Positions 17,683-24,901 of a stretch of 64,000 nt of DNA are shown one piece after another; position 1 is the stretch's first letter; the number at the start of each line of letters is the position of its first letter. Location: assembly GCF_044197065.1 (NCBI RefSeq), contig NZ_JBIQOI010000004.1, positions 62,001 to 126,000 on the forward strand, written 5' to 3'. The notes under the pieces were generated by a model. It was not told the DNA's origin. It did no database searches and worked only from the letters and a program-made list of their open reading frames with translations. The stretch is from Kluyvera ascorbata_C. GTDB lineage: Bacteria; Pseudomonadota; Gammaproteobacteria; Enterobacterales; Enterobacteriaceae. Made by a program: the position numbers and the translations under genes.

Positions 17683-18549
17683 TTAACGAAGCGGTAAATA
17701 AATATCCGTCAGCAGCGCATGTTCCGGCACCTCATGAACGAAATTGAGGTACTGGAAAAAGACCGGGAAGTCGCGCGGCGTCTCGCCGCTGCCGGGCAGC
17801 CATTCGCGGAACAAATACCAGACGCTGTCAGACAGCGAATCCAGCGCTCCCTGATGACGCACCACCGCGCAGCGCCCGCCGGGAATCACCGCGTTAACCA
17901 CGCCGTACGCATTCTCCGGTATCGGTTTAGCGATGCTGCCGCAGATATCAAAACGAAACTGTTCCGGCGGCGTGGTCTGCGGGTCATGCCAGGCAATACC
18001 GTAGGTCTGACTGCTCGTCACCGGCGAATGCCCGGTGCGGCGTCGCCACTCAATAAAGGTTGCCGCGCTGTCGTTCACCCGATTCGGGTGCCCCTGATGG
18101 GTCAACATGGCAACGTTGGTTTGCGGAAATTCAACGATTTTCACGTCCATTACGTGCTGCTCCTGTAAAGCCAGTTTAGGAACGCGTTGGTGCCAGGCTG
18201 CCCAGTCCGGTTTTTGGCGGAACTGGCGCGGGTTTTGGCCAAACGCAGTTTTAAAGGCACGAGTGAACGACTCCGGGTTCTGAAACCCGGCATCCAGCGC
18301 AATATCGATAACCTTATCCTGCGGGTTAAACGCCAGCCGCCACGACGCGCGGCGCAGACGTAACCATTGGATATAGCGATACAGCGGCAGGCCGCTCCAG
18401 GCGGTAAATTGCCGATGGAAATGAAATGGCGAACTGTGCGCCATCCGGCTTAACGCCTCAAGCGAGAGAGGCTCATCCAGATGACGCTCAATGTGGTCGC
18501 AAACGCGCCGCAGGCGTTCGGAATAAGCCGCGCTTAATAAGTCACTCAT
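17683..18549 (-). CDS. AraC-type regulator with C-terminal GyrI-like effector domain
   Basis: 288 residues from ATG at 18547-18549, preceded by AAGGAGG. Residues about 8-105 are an AraC DNA-binding domain placed at the N-terminus (LEALSRMAHSSPFHFHRQFT and IDIALDAGFQNPESFTRAFKTAFG). Residues about 130-288 are a GyrI-like/SOUL small-molecule domain (FRFDICGSI, GGRCAVVRHQG, EWLPGSGE, TDIYLPLR). The second half resembles E. coli YgiV, which lacks the HTH half and is encoded at the same site beside ygiW. This layout is that of Rob and SoxS-like multidrug/cation-responsive regulators. Target genes are unknown; the divergent or adjacent ygiW-qseBC region is possible. Confidence 0.88.
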   Translation of the reverse strand: MSDLLSAAYSERLRRVCDHIERHLDEPLSLEALSRMAHSSPFHFHRQFTAWSGLPLYRYIQWLRLRRASWRLAFNPQDKVIDIALDAGFQNPESFTRAFKTAFGQNPRQFRQKPDWAAWHQRVPKLALQEQHVMDVKIVEFPQTNVAMLTHQGHPNRVNDSAATFIEWRRRTGHSPVTSSQTYGIAWHDPQTTPPEQFRFDICGSIAKPIPENAYGVVNAVIPGGRCAVVRHQGALDSLSDSVWYLFREWLPGSGETPRDFPVFFQYLNFVHEVPEHALLTDIYLPLR

Positions 18550-18623
18550 CACTGCCTCCTTGCGGGATATTCTGCCCACCTGGCCGCAGTGAATCCTGAC
18601 CGATCTTGCGCAGTCTTAGCAGA

Positions 18624-19019
18624 TTACGGATTCACTTTGCGGATCTGTTTCACGTCGATTTCAACGGAGTTCCAGTCTTTATCCACTTCACCCTGGATTT
18701 CAACCACATCCTGCGGGGTGATGGTCTGACCGTTCCAGCGCTTGTGATCAATATCCACATTTACGGTGCCACTGGCATCTTTAAAAATATACAGATCGTC
18801 GGACACGCGCTCGATGATGTTCCCGCGCAGCGTAACCCAGGTGTCATCACGCATGGTTTTGGCGTTCGCCGCGTTGGTCACAGTGCCGTTAGGGCCAACG
18901 AAGCCGCCAGCCTGCGTCGTCGTGGTGCTGGACGGGCCGGAAAATCCGCCCTGAGTGGCGGCGAATGCCGGTGCAGAAGCCAGGGCCAGAATGGCAGCGA
19001 TAGCAGCAAGTTTCTTCAT
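18624..19019 (-). CDS. ygiW: Periplasmic stress protein YgiW (BOF/OB-fold)
   Basis: 131 residues from ATG at 19017-19019 with GGGAGAACAAATC before it. A Sec signal peptide (MKKLAAIAAILALASAPAFA) is followed by a GGFSGPS/GGFVGPN segment and a small OB-fold domain (DDTWVTLRGNIIERVSDDLYIF, WNGQTITPQDVVEIQGEVDK) of the YgiW/YdeI BOF family. YgiW (VisP in Salmonella) is linked to peroxide, cadmium, acid and antimicrobial-peptide stress. It is divergent from qseB; both probably respond to the CTTAA direct repeat between them. Confidence 0.95.
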   Translation of the reverse strand: MKKLAAIAAILALASAPAFAATQGGFSGPSSTTTTQAGGFVGPNGTVTNAANAKTMRDDTWVTLRGNIIERVSDDLYIFKDASGTVNVDIDHKRWNGQTITPQDVVEIQGEVDKDWNSVEIDVKQIRKVNP

Positions 19020-19068
19020 GATTTGTTCTCCCTTTTGTGGTGTATGAGCACTATTACACCCGCCATTT

Positions 19069-19085
19069 CTTAACAACTTCTTAAG
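19069..19085. promoter_or_regulatory. PmrA/QseB-type direct repeat between ygiW and qseB
   Basis: CTTAAC-N5-CTTAAG, two hexamers with 11-base periodicity, matches the PmrA box (CTTAAT-N5-CTTAAT). It lies 50 bases upstream of ygiW and 85 upstream of qseB. QseB autoregulates qseBC in E. coli and cross-talk with PmrA is known. Confidence 0.65.
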
Positions 19086-19169
19086 AGGAAAAAAGATTTA
19101 TTTTTGCTGTACAGCAACCGCGCAGGCGCGGTTTACTTGGCATATAAAGCAGCGAGCAAGGAGCAGCAG

Positions 19170-19829
19170 ATGCGCATTTTATTAGTGGAAGACGACAAGC
19201 TTATCGGCGACGGTATTAAAACCGGGCTCGGAAAAATGGGCTTCAGCATCGACTGGTTTACCCGCGGCGAAGAGGGGAAAATTGCGCTGTACAACGCCCC
19301 TTACGACGCGGCGATCCTGGATCTTACCCTGCCCGGCATTGACGGGCTGGATATTCTGCGTGAGTGGCGCGAAAAATCCCGCCGCGAACCGGTGCTCATT
19401 CTTACCGCCCGCGATGCGCTCAGCCAGCGCGTCGAGGGGCTGCGCTTAGGCGCTGACGACTACCTCTGTAAACCGTTCGCGCTGATTGAGGTCGCCGCCC
19501 GCCTGGAAGCACTTATCCGCCGCGCCCACGGCCAGCCGAGCAGCGTACTGCGCCACGGCGAGGTGGAGCTTGACCCGAATAGCCTGACCGCCACTTTTAA
19601 AAACGAGCCGTTGGCGCTAAAGCCAAAAGAGTTTGCCCTGCTGGAGCTGCTGCTGCGCAACGCCGGGCGGGTACTGCCGCGTAAGCTTATCGAAGAGAAG
19701 CTCTATAGCTGGGATGAAGAGGTCACCAGCAACGCCATCGAAGTGCACGTCCACCATCTGCGCCGCAAGCTCGGCAGCCCGTTTATTCGTACCGTCCACG
19801 GTATCGGCTACACGTTGGGTGACCAATGA
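19170..19829 (+). CDS. qseB: Response regulator QseB
   Basis: 219 residues from ATG at 19170, preceded by AAGGAG. An OmpR/PhoB-type regulator: receiver domain 1-115 with acidic pocket EDD (7-9), phospho-acceptor Asp51 (AILDLTLPG) and Lys102 region (CKPFAL), then a winged-helix DNA-binding domain ending VHHLRRKLG...VHGIGYTLGDQ. With QseC it forms a two-component system associated with flagellar, virulence and stress control and with cross-talk to PmrAB. The stop overlaps the qseC start (ATGA), so translation is coupled. Confidence 0.97.
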   Translation: MRILLVEDDKLIGDGIKTGLGKMGFSIDWFTRGEEGKIALYNAPYDAAILDLTLPGIDGLDILREWREKSRREPVLILTARDALSQRVEGLRLGADDYLCKPFALIEVAARLEALIRRAHGQPSSVLRHGEVELDPNSLTATFKNEPLALKPKEFALLELLLRNAGRVLPRKLIEEKLYSWDEEVTSNAIEVHVHHLRRKLGSPFIRTVHGIGYTLGDQ

Positions 19830-21175
19830 ATCTGTTCCGTCGTCTAAGCCTGCGCGTTCGTCTGACGCTGCTGTTTATGCTGCTCTCCGCCGTGGCCTGG
19901 TGTTTTGCCAGCGTCATCGCCTGGAAGCAAACCACCGACAAGCTGGACAAGCTGTTCGATACCCAGCAAATGCTGTTTGCCAAACGCATCAGCGCGATGG
20001 ATTTCGCCGACCTGCCGACATCCCGCCAGTGGATTCGCGCGCCGAAAAAAATTAAACACGGCCATCTTGATGAAGACGCGCTGGCGTTCGCTATCTATAC
20101 CGTCGACGGCAAAATGGTGCTGCACGACGGCGAGAACGGTCCGTACATCCCCTATCACTACCGCCGCGAAGGCTTTGACGACGGCCCGCTGAGCAACGAT
20201 GACGATAGCTGGCGCTTCCTGTGGCTGACCACCGCCGATAAAAAGTACCGCATCGTGGTCGGCCAGGAGTGGGATTACCGCCAGGAGATGGCGCTGGATA
20301 TCATCACCAGCCAGCTGACGCCGTGGCTGATTGCCCTGCCGGTCACTTTTTTGCTGTTGATTCTGCTGATTAGCCGCGAGCTGGCGCCACTCAAAAAATT
20401 AACCCGCACCCTGCGCCAGCGCCACCCGGACTCCGGCGAGCCGCTGGATACCCACGGCGTGCCAAACGAAGTCCGCCCGATGCTGGATGCGCTCAATCAG
20501 TTGTTCCGCAAAACTCACGATATCATGACCCGCGAGCGGCGCTTTACCTCCGATGCAGCCCATGAGCTGCGCAGCCCGCTCACCGCACTGCGGGTACAGG
20601 CCGAAGTGGCGCAACTGTCGCAGGACGATCCGGAAAGCCAGCAAAAGGCGCTGATGCAGCTACATGCCGGTATCGACCGCGCCACGCGCCTGGTCGAGCA
20701 ACTGCTGACCCTTTCCCGCCTCGACTCGCTGGAACAACTCGCCGACGTGCAACCGGTAAATCTCGGCGAGCTGCTGCAATCCTCGGTGATGGACATCTAC
20801 CACACCGCGCAAAAGGCGGGTATTGAGATTCGCCTGCACCTGAACGCCCAGCAGGTCACCCGCACCGCCCAGCCGCTGCTGATGAGCCTATTGGTGCGTA
20901 ATCTGCTGGATAACGCCGTGCGCTACAGTCCGTCGGGTAGCGTCGTTGACGTTACCCTGGACAGCCACGGCTTCAGCGTCCGCGATAACGGACCGGGTAT
21001 TCAGCCAGAAGCGCTGGCGCGTATCGGCGAACGTTTCTATCGCCCGCCGGGGCAGGATGAAACCGGCAGCGGACTGGGGCTGTCGATTGTGCAGCGGATT
21101 GCGACGCTGCATGGGATGACGGCGACGTTTGCTAACGCGCCCGGCGGCGGCTTTGAAGTGACGATTCGCGGGTAG
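19826..21175 (+). CDS. qseC: Sensor histidine kinase QseC
   Basis: 449 residues. It has two transmembrane segments (about 12-34 and 165-184) flanking a periplasmic sensor domain, then HAMP-like linker, HisKA with phospho-accepting His246 (DAAHELRSPLTALR), and HATPase domain (N box NLLDNAVRYSP, G1 DNGPGI, G2 GSGLGLSIV). In E. coli it is reported to sense autoinducer-3 and catecholamines and to control QseB by phosphorylation and dephosphorylation. It overlaps qseB by 4 bases. The K-12 gene ygiZ, which follows qseC there, is absent; mdaB follows after 105 bp. Confidence 0.97.
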   Translation: MNLFRRLSLRVRLTLLFMLLSAVAWCFASVIAWKQTTDKLDKLFDTQQMLFAKRISAMDFADLPTSRQWIRAPKKIKHGHLDEDALAFAIYTVDGKMVLHDGENGPYIPYHYRREGFDDGPLSNDDDSWRFLWLTTADKKYRIVVGQEWDYRQEMALDIITSQLTPWLIALPVTFLLLILLISRELAPLKKLTRTLRQRHPDSGEPLDTHGVPNEVRPMLDALNQLFRKTHDIMTRERRFTSDAAHELRSPLTALRVQAEVAQLSQDDPESQQKALMQLHAGIDRATRLVEQLLTLSRLDSLEQLADVQPVNLGELLQSSVMDIYHTAQKAGIEIRLHLNAQQVTRTAQPLLMSLLVRNLLDNAVRYSPSGSVVDVTLDSHGFSVRDNGPGIQPEALARIGERFYRPPGQDETGSGLGLSIVQRIATLHGMTATFANAPGGGFEVTIRG

Positions 21176-21280
21176 CCGATTATTGCCAATCCAGCAAAAG
21201 ACTTTGCACATTTTGCACATTTAATCGTTACAGCAAGGCGAGTATCATGCCCCTCAAAAGCCAACTTTTGAGGATTTATA

Positions 21281-21862
21281 ATGAGCAACATCCTGATTAT
21301 CAACGGTGCGAAAAAATTCGGCCATTCTAACGGCCAGTTGAACGACACCCTGACTGAAGTCGCGGAGACCTACCTGCGCGACCTCGGGCATGATGTTAAA
21401 GTGGTTCGCGCAGACGGCGAGTATGACGTAAAAGCCGAAGTACAAAACTTCCTGTGGGCCGACACCGTTATCTGGCAGATGCCAGGCTGGTGGATGGGCG
21501 CGCCGTGGACCGTGAAAAAATATATCGATGACGTGTTCACCGAAGGCCACGGCTCTCTGTACGCCAGCGATGGCCGTACCCGTTCCGACGCCAGCAAAAA
21601 ATATGGCTCCGGCGGTCTGATTCAGGGCAAAACCTACATGCTGTCCCTGACCTGGAATGCGCCAATGGAAGCCTTTACCGATAAAGATCAGTTCTTCCAC
21701 GGCGTGGGCGTTGACGGCGTTTACCTGCCGTTCCACAAAGCCAACCAGTTCCTGGGAATGGAAGCGCTGCCGACCTTTATCACCAACGATGTGATTAAAA
21801 TGCCTGACGTTCCACGTTATGTTGCAGAATACCGCGAGCATCTTGCGAAGATTTTTGCTTAA
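21281..21862 (+). CDS. mdaB: NADPH:quinone reductase MdaB
   Basis: 193 residues, same length as E. coli. A flavodoxin-fold FAD enzyme (NQO1/WrbA superfamily) that makes two-electron reductions of quinones in the cytoplasm, limiting redox cycling. The FAD-binding segments IINGAKKFGHSNGQLN at the N-terminus and MPGWWMGAPWTVKKYIDDVF and TYMLSLTWNAP downstream are visible. It is preceded by TTGAGGATTTATA and followed 30 bases later by ygiN, whose product uses quinols, so the pair probably forms a quinone redox cycle, as proposed for E. coli. Confidence 0.97.
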   Translation: MSNILIINGAKKFGHSNGQLNDTLTEVAETYLRDLGHDVKVVRADGEYDVKAEVQNFLWADTVIWQMPGWWMGAPWTVKKYIDDVFTEGHGSLYASDGRTRSDASKKYGSGGLIQGKTYMLSLTWNAPMEAFTDKDQFFHGVGVDGVYLPFHKANQFLGMEALPTFITNDVIKMPDVPRYVAEYREHLAKIFA

Positions 21863-21892
21863 CTGTTAGCCTGGAATTAGAAGGAGTTAATC

Positions 21893-22207
21893 ATGTTGAC
21901 CATTATTGCTGAAATCCGTACTCGTCCAGGACAACATCACCGTCAGGCGGTGCTGGATCAGTTCACCAAAATTATCCCAACCGTACTGAAAGAAGACGGC
22001 TGCCACGGCTATGCGCCGATGGTGGATCACGCCGCAAACGTGAGCTTCCAGACCACGGCACCTGACTCTATCGTGATGGTTGAAGTGTGGGAAAGCGTGG
22101 CGCACCTTGAAGCGCACCTGCAAACTCCGCACATGAAAGCCTGGAGCGAAGCGGTGAAAGGCGACGTGCTGGATACGACGATTCGTATTCTGGAATCAGG
22201 CGTTTAA
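21893..22207 (+). CDS. ygiN: Probable quinol monooxygenase YgiN
   Basis: 104 residues. An antibiotic-biosynthesis-monooxygenase (ABM) fold ferredoxin-like protein, start MLTIIAEIRTRPGQHHRQAVLDQF, with the family's EDGCHGY and VEVWESVAHLEAHL segments. The E. coli protein oxidises menadiol to menadione without added cofactor. It starts after AAGGAG, 30 bases after mdaB, in one operon with it. A REP pair follows. In K-12 the next gene is parE; here 8.3 kb of accessory genes intervene. Confidence 0.96.
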   Translation: MLTIIAEIRTRPGQHHRQAVLDQFTKIIPTVLKEDGCHGYAPMVDHAANVSFQTTAPDSIVMVEVWESVAHLEAHLQTPHMKAWSEAVKGDVLDTTIRILESGV

Positions 22208-22223
22208 GTTTCGTTGCCGTGAT

Positions 22224-22311
22224 GTGCCGGGTGGCGCTGCGCTTACCCGGCCTACAAAACCAACGTAGCCCGGCTTAAATGTAGGCCCGGTAAGCGCAGC
22301 GCCACCGGGCA
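22224..22311. repeat. REP pair at the left edge of the accessory region
   Basis: Two inverted REP units of the GC-richer variety (TGCCGGGTGGCGCTGCGCTT... and GTAGGCCCGGTAAGCGCAGC...) lie between convergent ygiN and the GH88 gene. Confidence 0.85.
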
Positions 22312-22319
22312 ATAGCCAT

Positions 22320-23510
22320 TTACCAATACAGCTTCCAGCTCTGCGTCATGCGCACCAGCGCTTCCACATAGAAGTAATCCCCCCAGCTACAGCACTCATC
22401 CACGCCTTTATCGCTGGCGAAGTGATAGACCGAGTGTTTCAGCACGCCGGTACCCGGCTCGTCCACGCCCATCAGATAGTGTTTCGACAGCGACGACATA
22501 ATCCCCATCGCCCACTGCTGATAGCGCTCGCGGTCCGGGTCGGTGGTTGGCAGATGTTTCACCAGCTCCAGCAGGCCGCACACCGCAATCGCCGCCGAGG
22601 ATGAATCGCGCAGCGCGTCAGTGCCCACCAGCGCCAGATCCCAATGGCAAACCGCGTCTTCCGGCAGGCGATTAAGGAAATAGTTCGCCAGCTTTTTCGA
22701 CAGGCTAATCAACTCTTTATCGCCGGTATACAGGAAGCTCAGCATAAAGCCGTAAATACCCCACGCCTGCCCGCGCGACCAGCAAGAATCATCGGCATAG
22801 CCCTGCTGCGTTTTGCCAAAGCGCGGCGCGCCGGTCTGCACGTCCATATAGTAGGTGTGGTAGGTCGAGGCATCGTCACGCACCAGATATTTCGCCGACT
22901 GGCGCACGTGGGCGCGCGCGGCATCGGCAAATCGCGGATCGCCGGTCTGCTCGGTCGCCCAGTAGAGCAGCGGCAGGTTCATGGTACAGTCGATAATCAT
23001 GCGCCCGGCCTGCTCCGGGTCGGTCAGTACACCCCAGGCCTGGATGATTTCCGCTTTACGATGGAAACGCTCCAGCAGCGCTTCCGCCGCCTGCAAAGAG
23101 AAGCCGCGTGCATCGCGATTGCCGGTTAAGCGCCACGCTGACACGCAGGAAAGCGTGTACAGGAAGCCCAGGTCATGCGTGTTGGTATCGCAGCGGCCCG
23201 CGATACGCAGGCCGAACGAGCGTACGTGTTTTTCCGCCAACGCCCGGTATTTCTCCTCACCGGTCATCTCCCAGGCCAGCCATAGCTGCCCGGTCCAGAA
23301 GCTGGTCGTCCACTCAACGTTTTCGGTGAGTGGATAGTAGCCGTTCACGCAGGCTTCGCCCGGGAATTTATCACCGAAATCCGTTAAATGACGGCTAATC
23401 AGCTTAAGGACGTGGCTACGCGCCGAGCACAGCTCATCGTTAAACGTCTGAAGATTAACGGGTGCACCCGGAAATTCACGCAGGGTTTCCTCAACGATAC
23501 GGTTTAACAT
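22320..23510 (-). CDS. GH88 unsaturated beta-glucuronyl hydrolase
   Basis: 396 residues, close to the usual length of family 88 enzymes (about 370-400). GH88 enzymes are (alpha/alpha)6 barrels that hydrate and cleave unsaturated uronic acids from the non-reducing end of lyase-generated oligosaccharides. The two catalytic aspartates of Bacillus UGL, 61 residues apart, have equivalents here exactly 61 apart: Asp113 (THDLGFLY) and Asp174 (IIDCTMNLPLLYWA). Other family motifs are WTTSFWTGQLWLAWE, SCWSRGQAWGIYGFM and CCSWGDYFYVEALVRM. No signal peptide, so it acts in the cytoplasm. It is last in a three-gene operon after the LacY-like symporter (25-bp gap). Substrate may be a glycosaminoglycan, gellan, alginate or rhamnogalacturonan fragment. 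Confidence 0.88.
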   Translation of the reverse strand: MLNRIVEETLREFPGAPVNLQTFNDELCSARSHVLKLISRHLTDFGDKFPGEACVNGYYPLTENVEWTTSFWTGQLWLAWEMTGEEKYRALAEKHVRSFGLRIAGRCDTNTHDLGFLYTLSCVSAWRLTGNRDARGFSLQAAEALLERFHRKAEIIQAWGVLTDPEQAGRMIIDCTMNLPLLYWATEQTGDPRFADAARAHVRQSAKYLVRDDASTYHTYYMDVQTGAPRFGKTQQGYADDSCWSRGQAWGIYGFMLSFLYTGDKELISLSKKLANYFLNRLPEDAVCHWDLALVGTDALRDSSSAAIAVCGLLELVKHLPTTDPDRERYQQWAMGIMSSLSKHYLMGVDEPGTGVLKHSVYHFASDKGVDECCSWGDYFYVEALVRMTQSWKLYW

Positions 23511-23535
23511 ATTCGGTTCCTTGATTCAGTAAGGC

Positions 23536-24804
23536 TTATTTAGAAATACCATTCTCAGCCACATCAAGTGCAGGCTGGCGATGATTCTGACGTTTACAGG
23601 CGGATAAAGTGAATGCAGAAATCAGCGTAAAGAACAGCGCAATTCCACCCATGATGATATAAGTCTTTTCAAATCCGATACGGTCGTATAATAAACCGGC
23701 CGGGGAAGAGACCACCACGTTGCCGATATATAACATTGCCTGATAACCCAATAGATACATGGTGGCGTTAACGCGTTTATCGAAATGCTCAGCAATATAT
23801 TTAAAGACCGACACCAGCAGCAGACAAATTTCCAGACCGTACAGCGGCTTAATAACGGAAATCAGCAGATGTGAGTCACACAGGCCAGAAATCACCAGGC
23901 GCGCACCAACGAGCGCCCCGACAATGATCAGGCCACGTTTTGCGCCAATATAGTTAACGAACATCGGCATGAAGATGTACATCACGAACTCGGTGCCGGA
24001 CTGCACGGTTCCCAGTAAACCAAAGATAGTGTTGCCTTCGTGCACATCGCTAAAGAAGGTGACAAAGTAGCGTGAGAACTGCTGCTCAGCCACAAACATC
24101 ATCCACGCCACGCCGGCCACATACAGACAGAATGCCCAGAACTTGCCGCTTTTCAGCAGGTCGAACACGTCTTTCAGGACAATCTTGTCCTTAGAGATAA
24201 CCGCGCTGGCGTTGCTGGTTTCAGTATCCACCTTCAGGCTGATTAACACCGCCAGCATGACCAGCGATGCCACGCTGCCGAGGATAAAGTTGTAGGCCGG
24301 AGAGATATTAAACAGCAGACCGGAGAACGACGACGCCACCGCCCAGCCGAGCGAGCCCCACATACGAATCTGGCCAAACTCCATGCTGTTCAGGCGACTG
24401 TAGCGATCGGCATACGATTCACAGGCCGCCACGCCGGCATACCACGCGAAGCTCAGATAAATGGCACCAACAATGATCCCCACGGTGGTGTAGGAGAGCA
24501 GCAGCGGTTGATAAACATAAATAAAGAACGGCGCCATCAGGGCCGACATCACTACTACAAAATAGAGCAGATATTTACTCATGCCTATTTTATCGAGAAT
24601 GTAGCCGTAAATAGGTTTTAGGATAACGGAGAATATACCGTTGACGGCAAACACGGTACCAATTACCGCACCGCTGAGTTCTGCTTTTTGTCCAAGCCAA
24701 ATAGCAAATAAACCAATACTGGCGGACCAGGTAAAGAAATATAAAAAGATAAATGAACTTATTTTGTAATATTCCAGCCTGTTTGTTGACGATAGTTTTT
24801 CCAT
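23536..24804 (-). CDS. LacY-type oligosaccharide:H+ symporter
   Basis: 422 residues from ATG at 24802-24804, preceded by GAGGACC. A 12-helix major-facilitator protein of the oligosaccharide:H+ symporter (LacY/RafB/CscB) family. Visible family traits are YYKISSFIFLYFFTWSASIGLFAIWL at the N-terminus (the FWxFFFxW-like first helix), the loop PIYGYILDKIGMSKYLLY, and a central charged loop near 190-215. It lies between the DUF2264 hydrolase gene (97-bp gap with a hairpin) and the GH88 gene (25-bp gap), so it should import the oligosaccharide they degrade. The substrate is inferred to be a disaccharide or small oligosaccharide containing a uronic acid. Confidence 0.85.
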   Translation of the reverse strand: MEKLSSTNRLEYYKISSFIFLYFFTWSASIGLFAIWLGQKAELSGAVIGTVFAVNGIFSVILKPIYGYILDKIGMSKYLLYFVVVMSALMAPFFIYVYQPLLLSYTTVGIIVGAIYLSFAWYAGVAACESYADRYSRLNSMEFGQIRMWGSLGWAVASSFSGLLFNISPAYNFILGSVASLVMLAVLISLKVDTETSNASAVISKDKIVLKDVFDLLKSGKFWAFCLYVAGVAWMMFVAEQQFSRYFVTFFSDVHEGNTIFGLLGTVQSGTEFVMYIFMPMFVNYIGAKRGLIIVGALVGARLVISGLCDSHLLISVIKPLYGLEICLLLVSVFKYIAEHFDKRVNATMYLLGYQAMLYIGNVVVSSPAGLLYDRIGFEKTYIIMGGIALFFTLISAFTLSACKRQNHRQPALDVAENGISK

Positions 24805-24832
24805 ACGGTCCTCGACAAGACGATGTAGGGGT

Positions 24833-24865
24833 ACAAACTCTGCATCAAAAGGATGCAAAGTTTGT
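24833..24865 (-). other. Intra-operon RNA hairpin before the symporter gene
   Basis: ACAAACTCTGCATC at 24833-24846 is mirrored by GATGCAAAGTTTGT at 24852-24865 with a five-base loop. The single non-Watson-Crick position is a G-U wobble in the minus-strand transcript but a C-A mismatch on the plus strand, pointing to an RNA structure in the operon mRNA. No T tract follows, so it is more likely a processing or stability element than a terminator. Confidence 0.7.
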
Positions 24866-24901
24866 CAGGAGGTATTCCGGTTTATTGTTTTATCCGGATA
24901 T

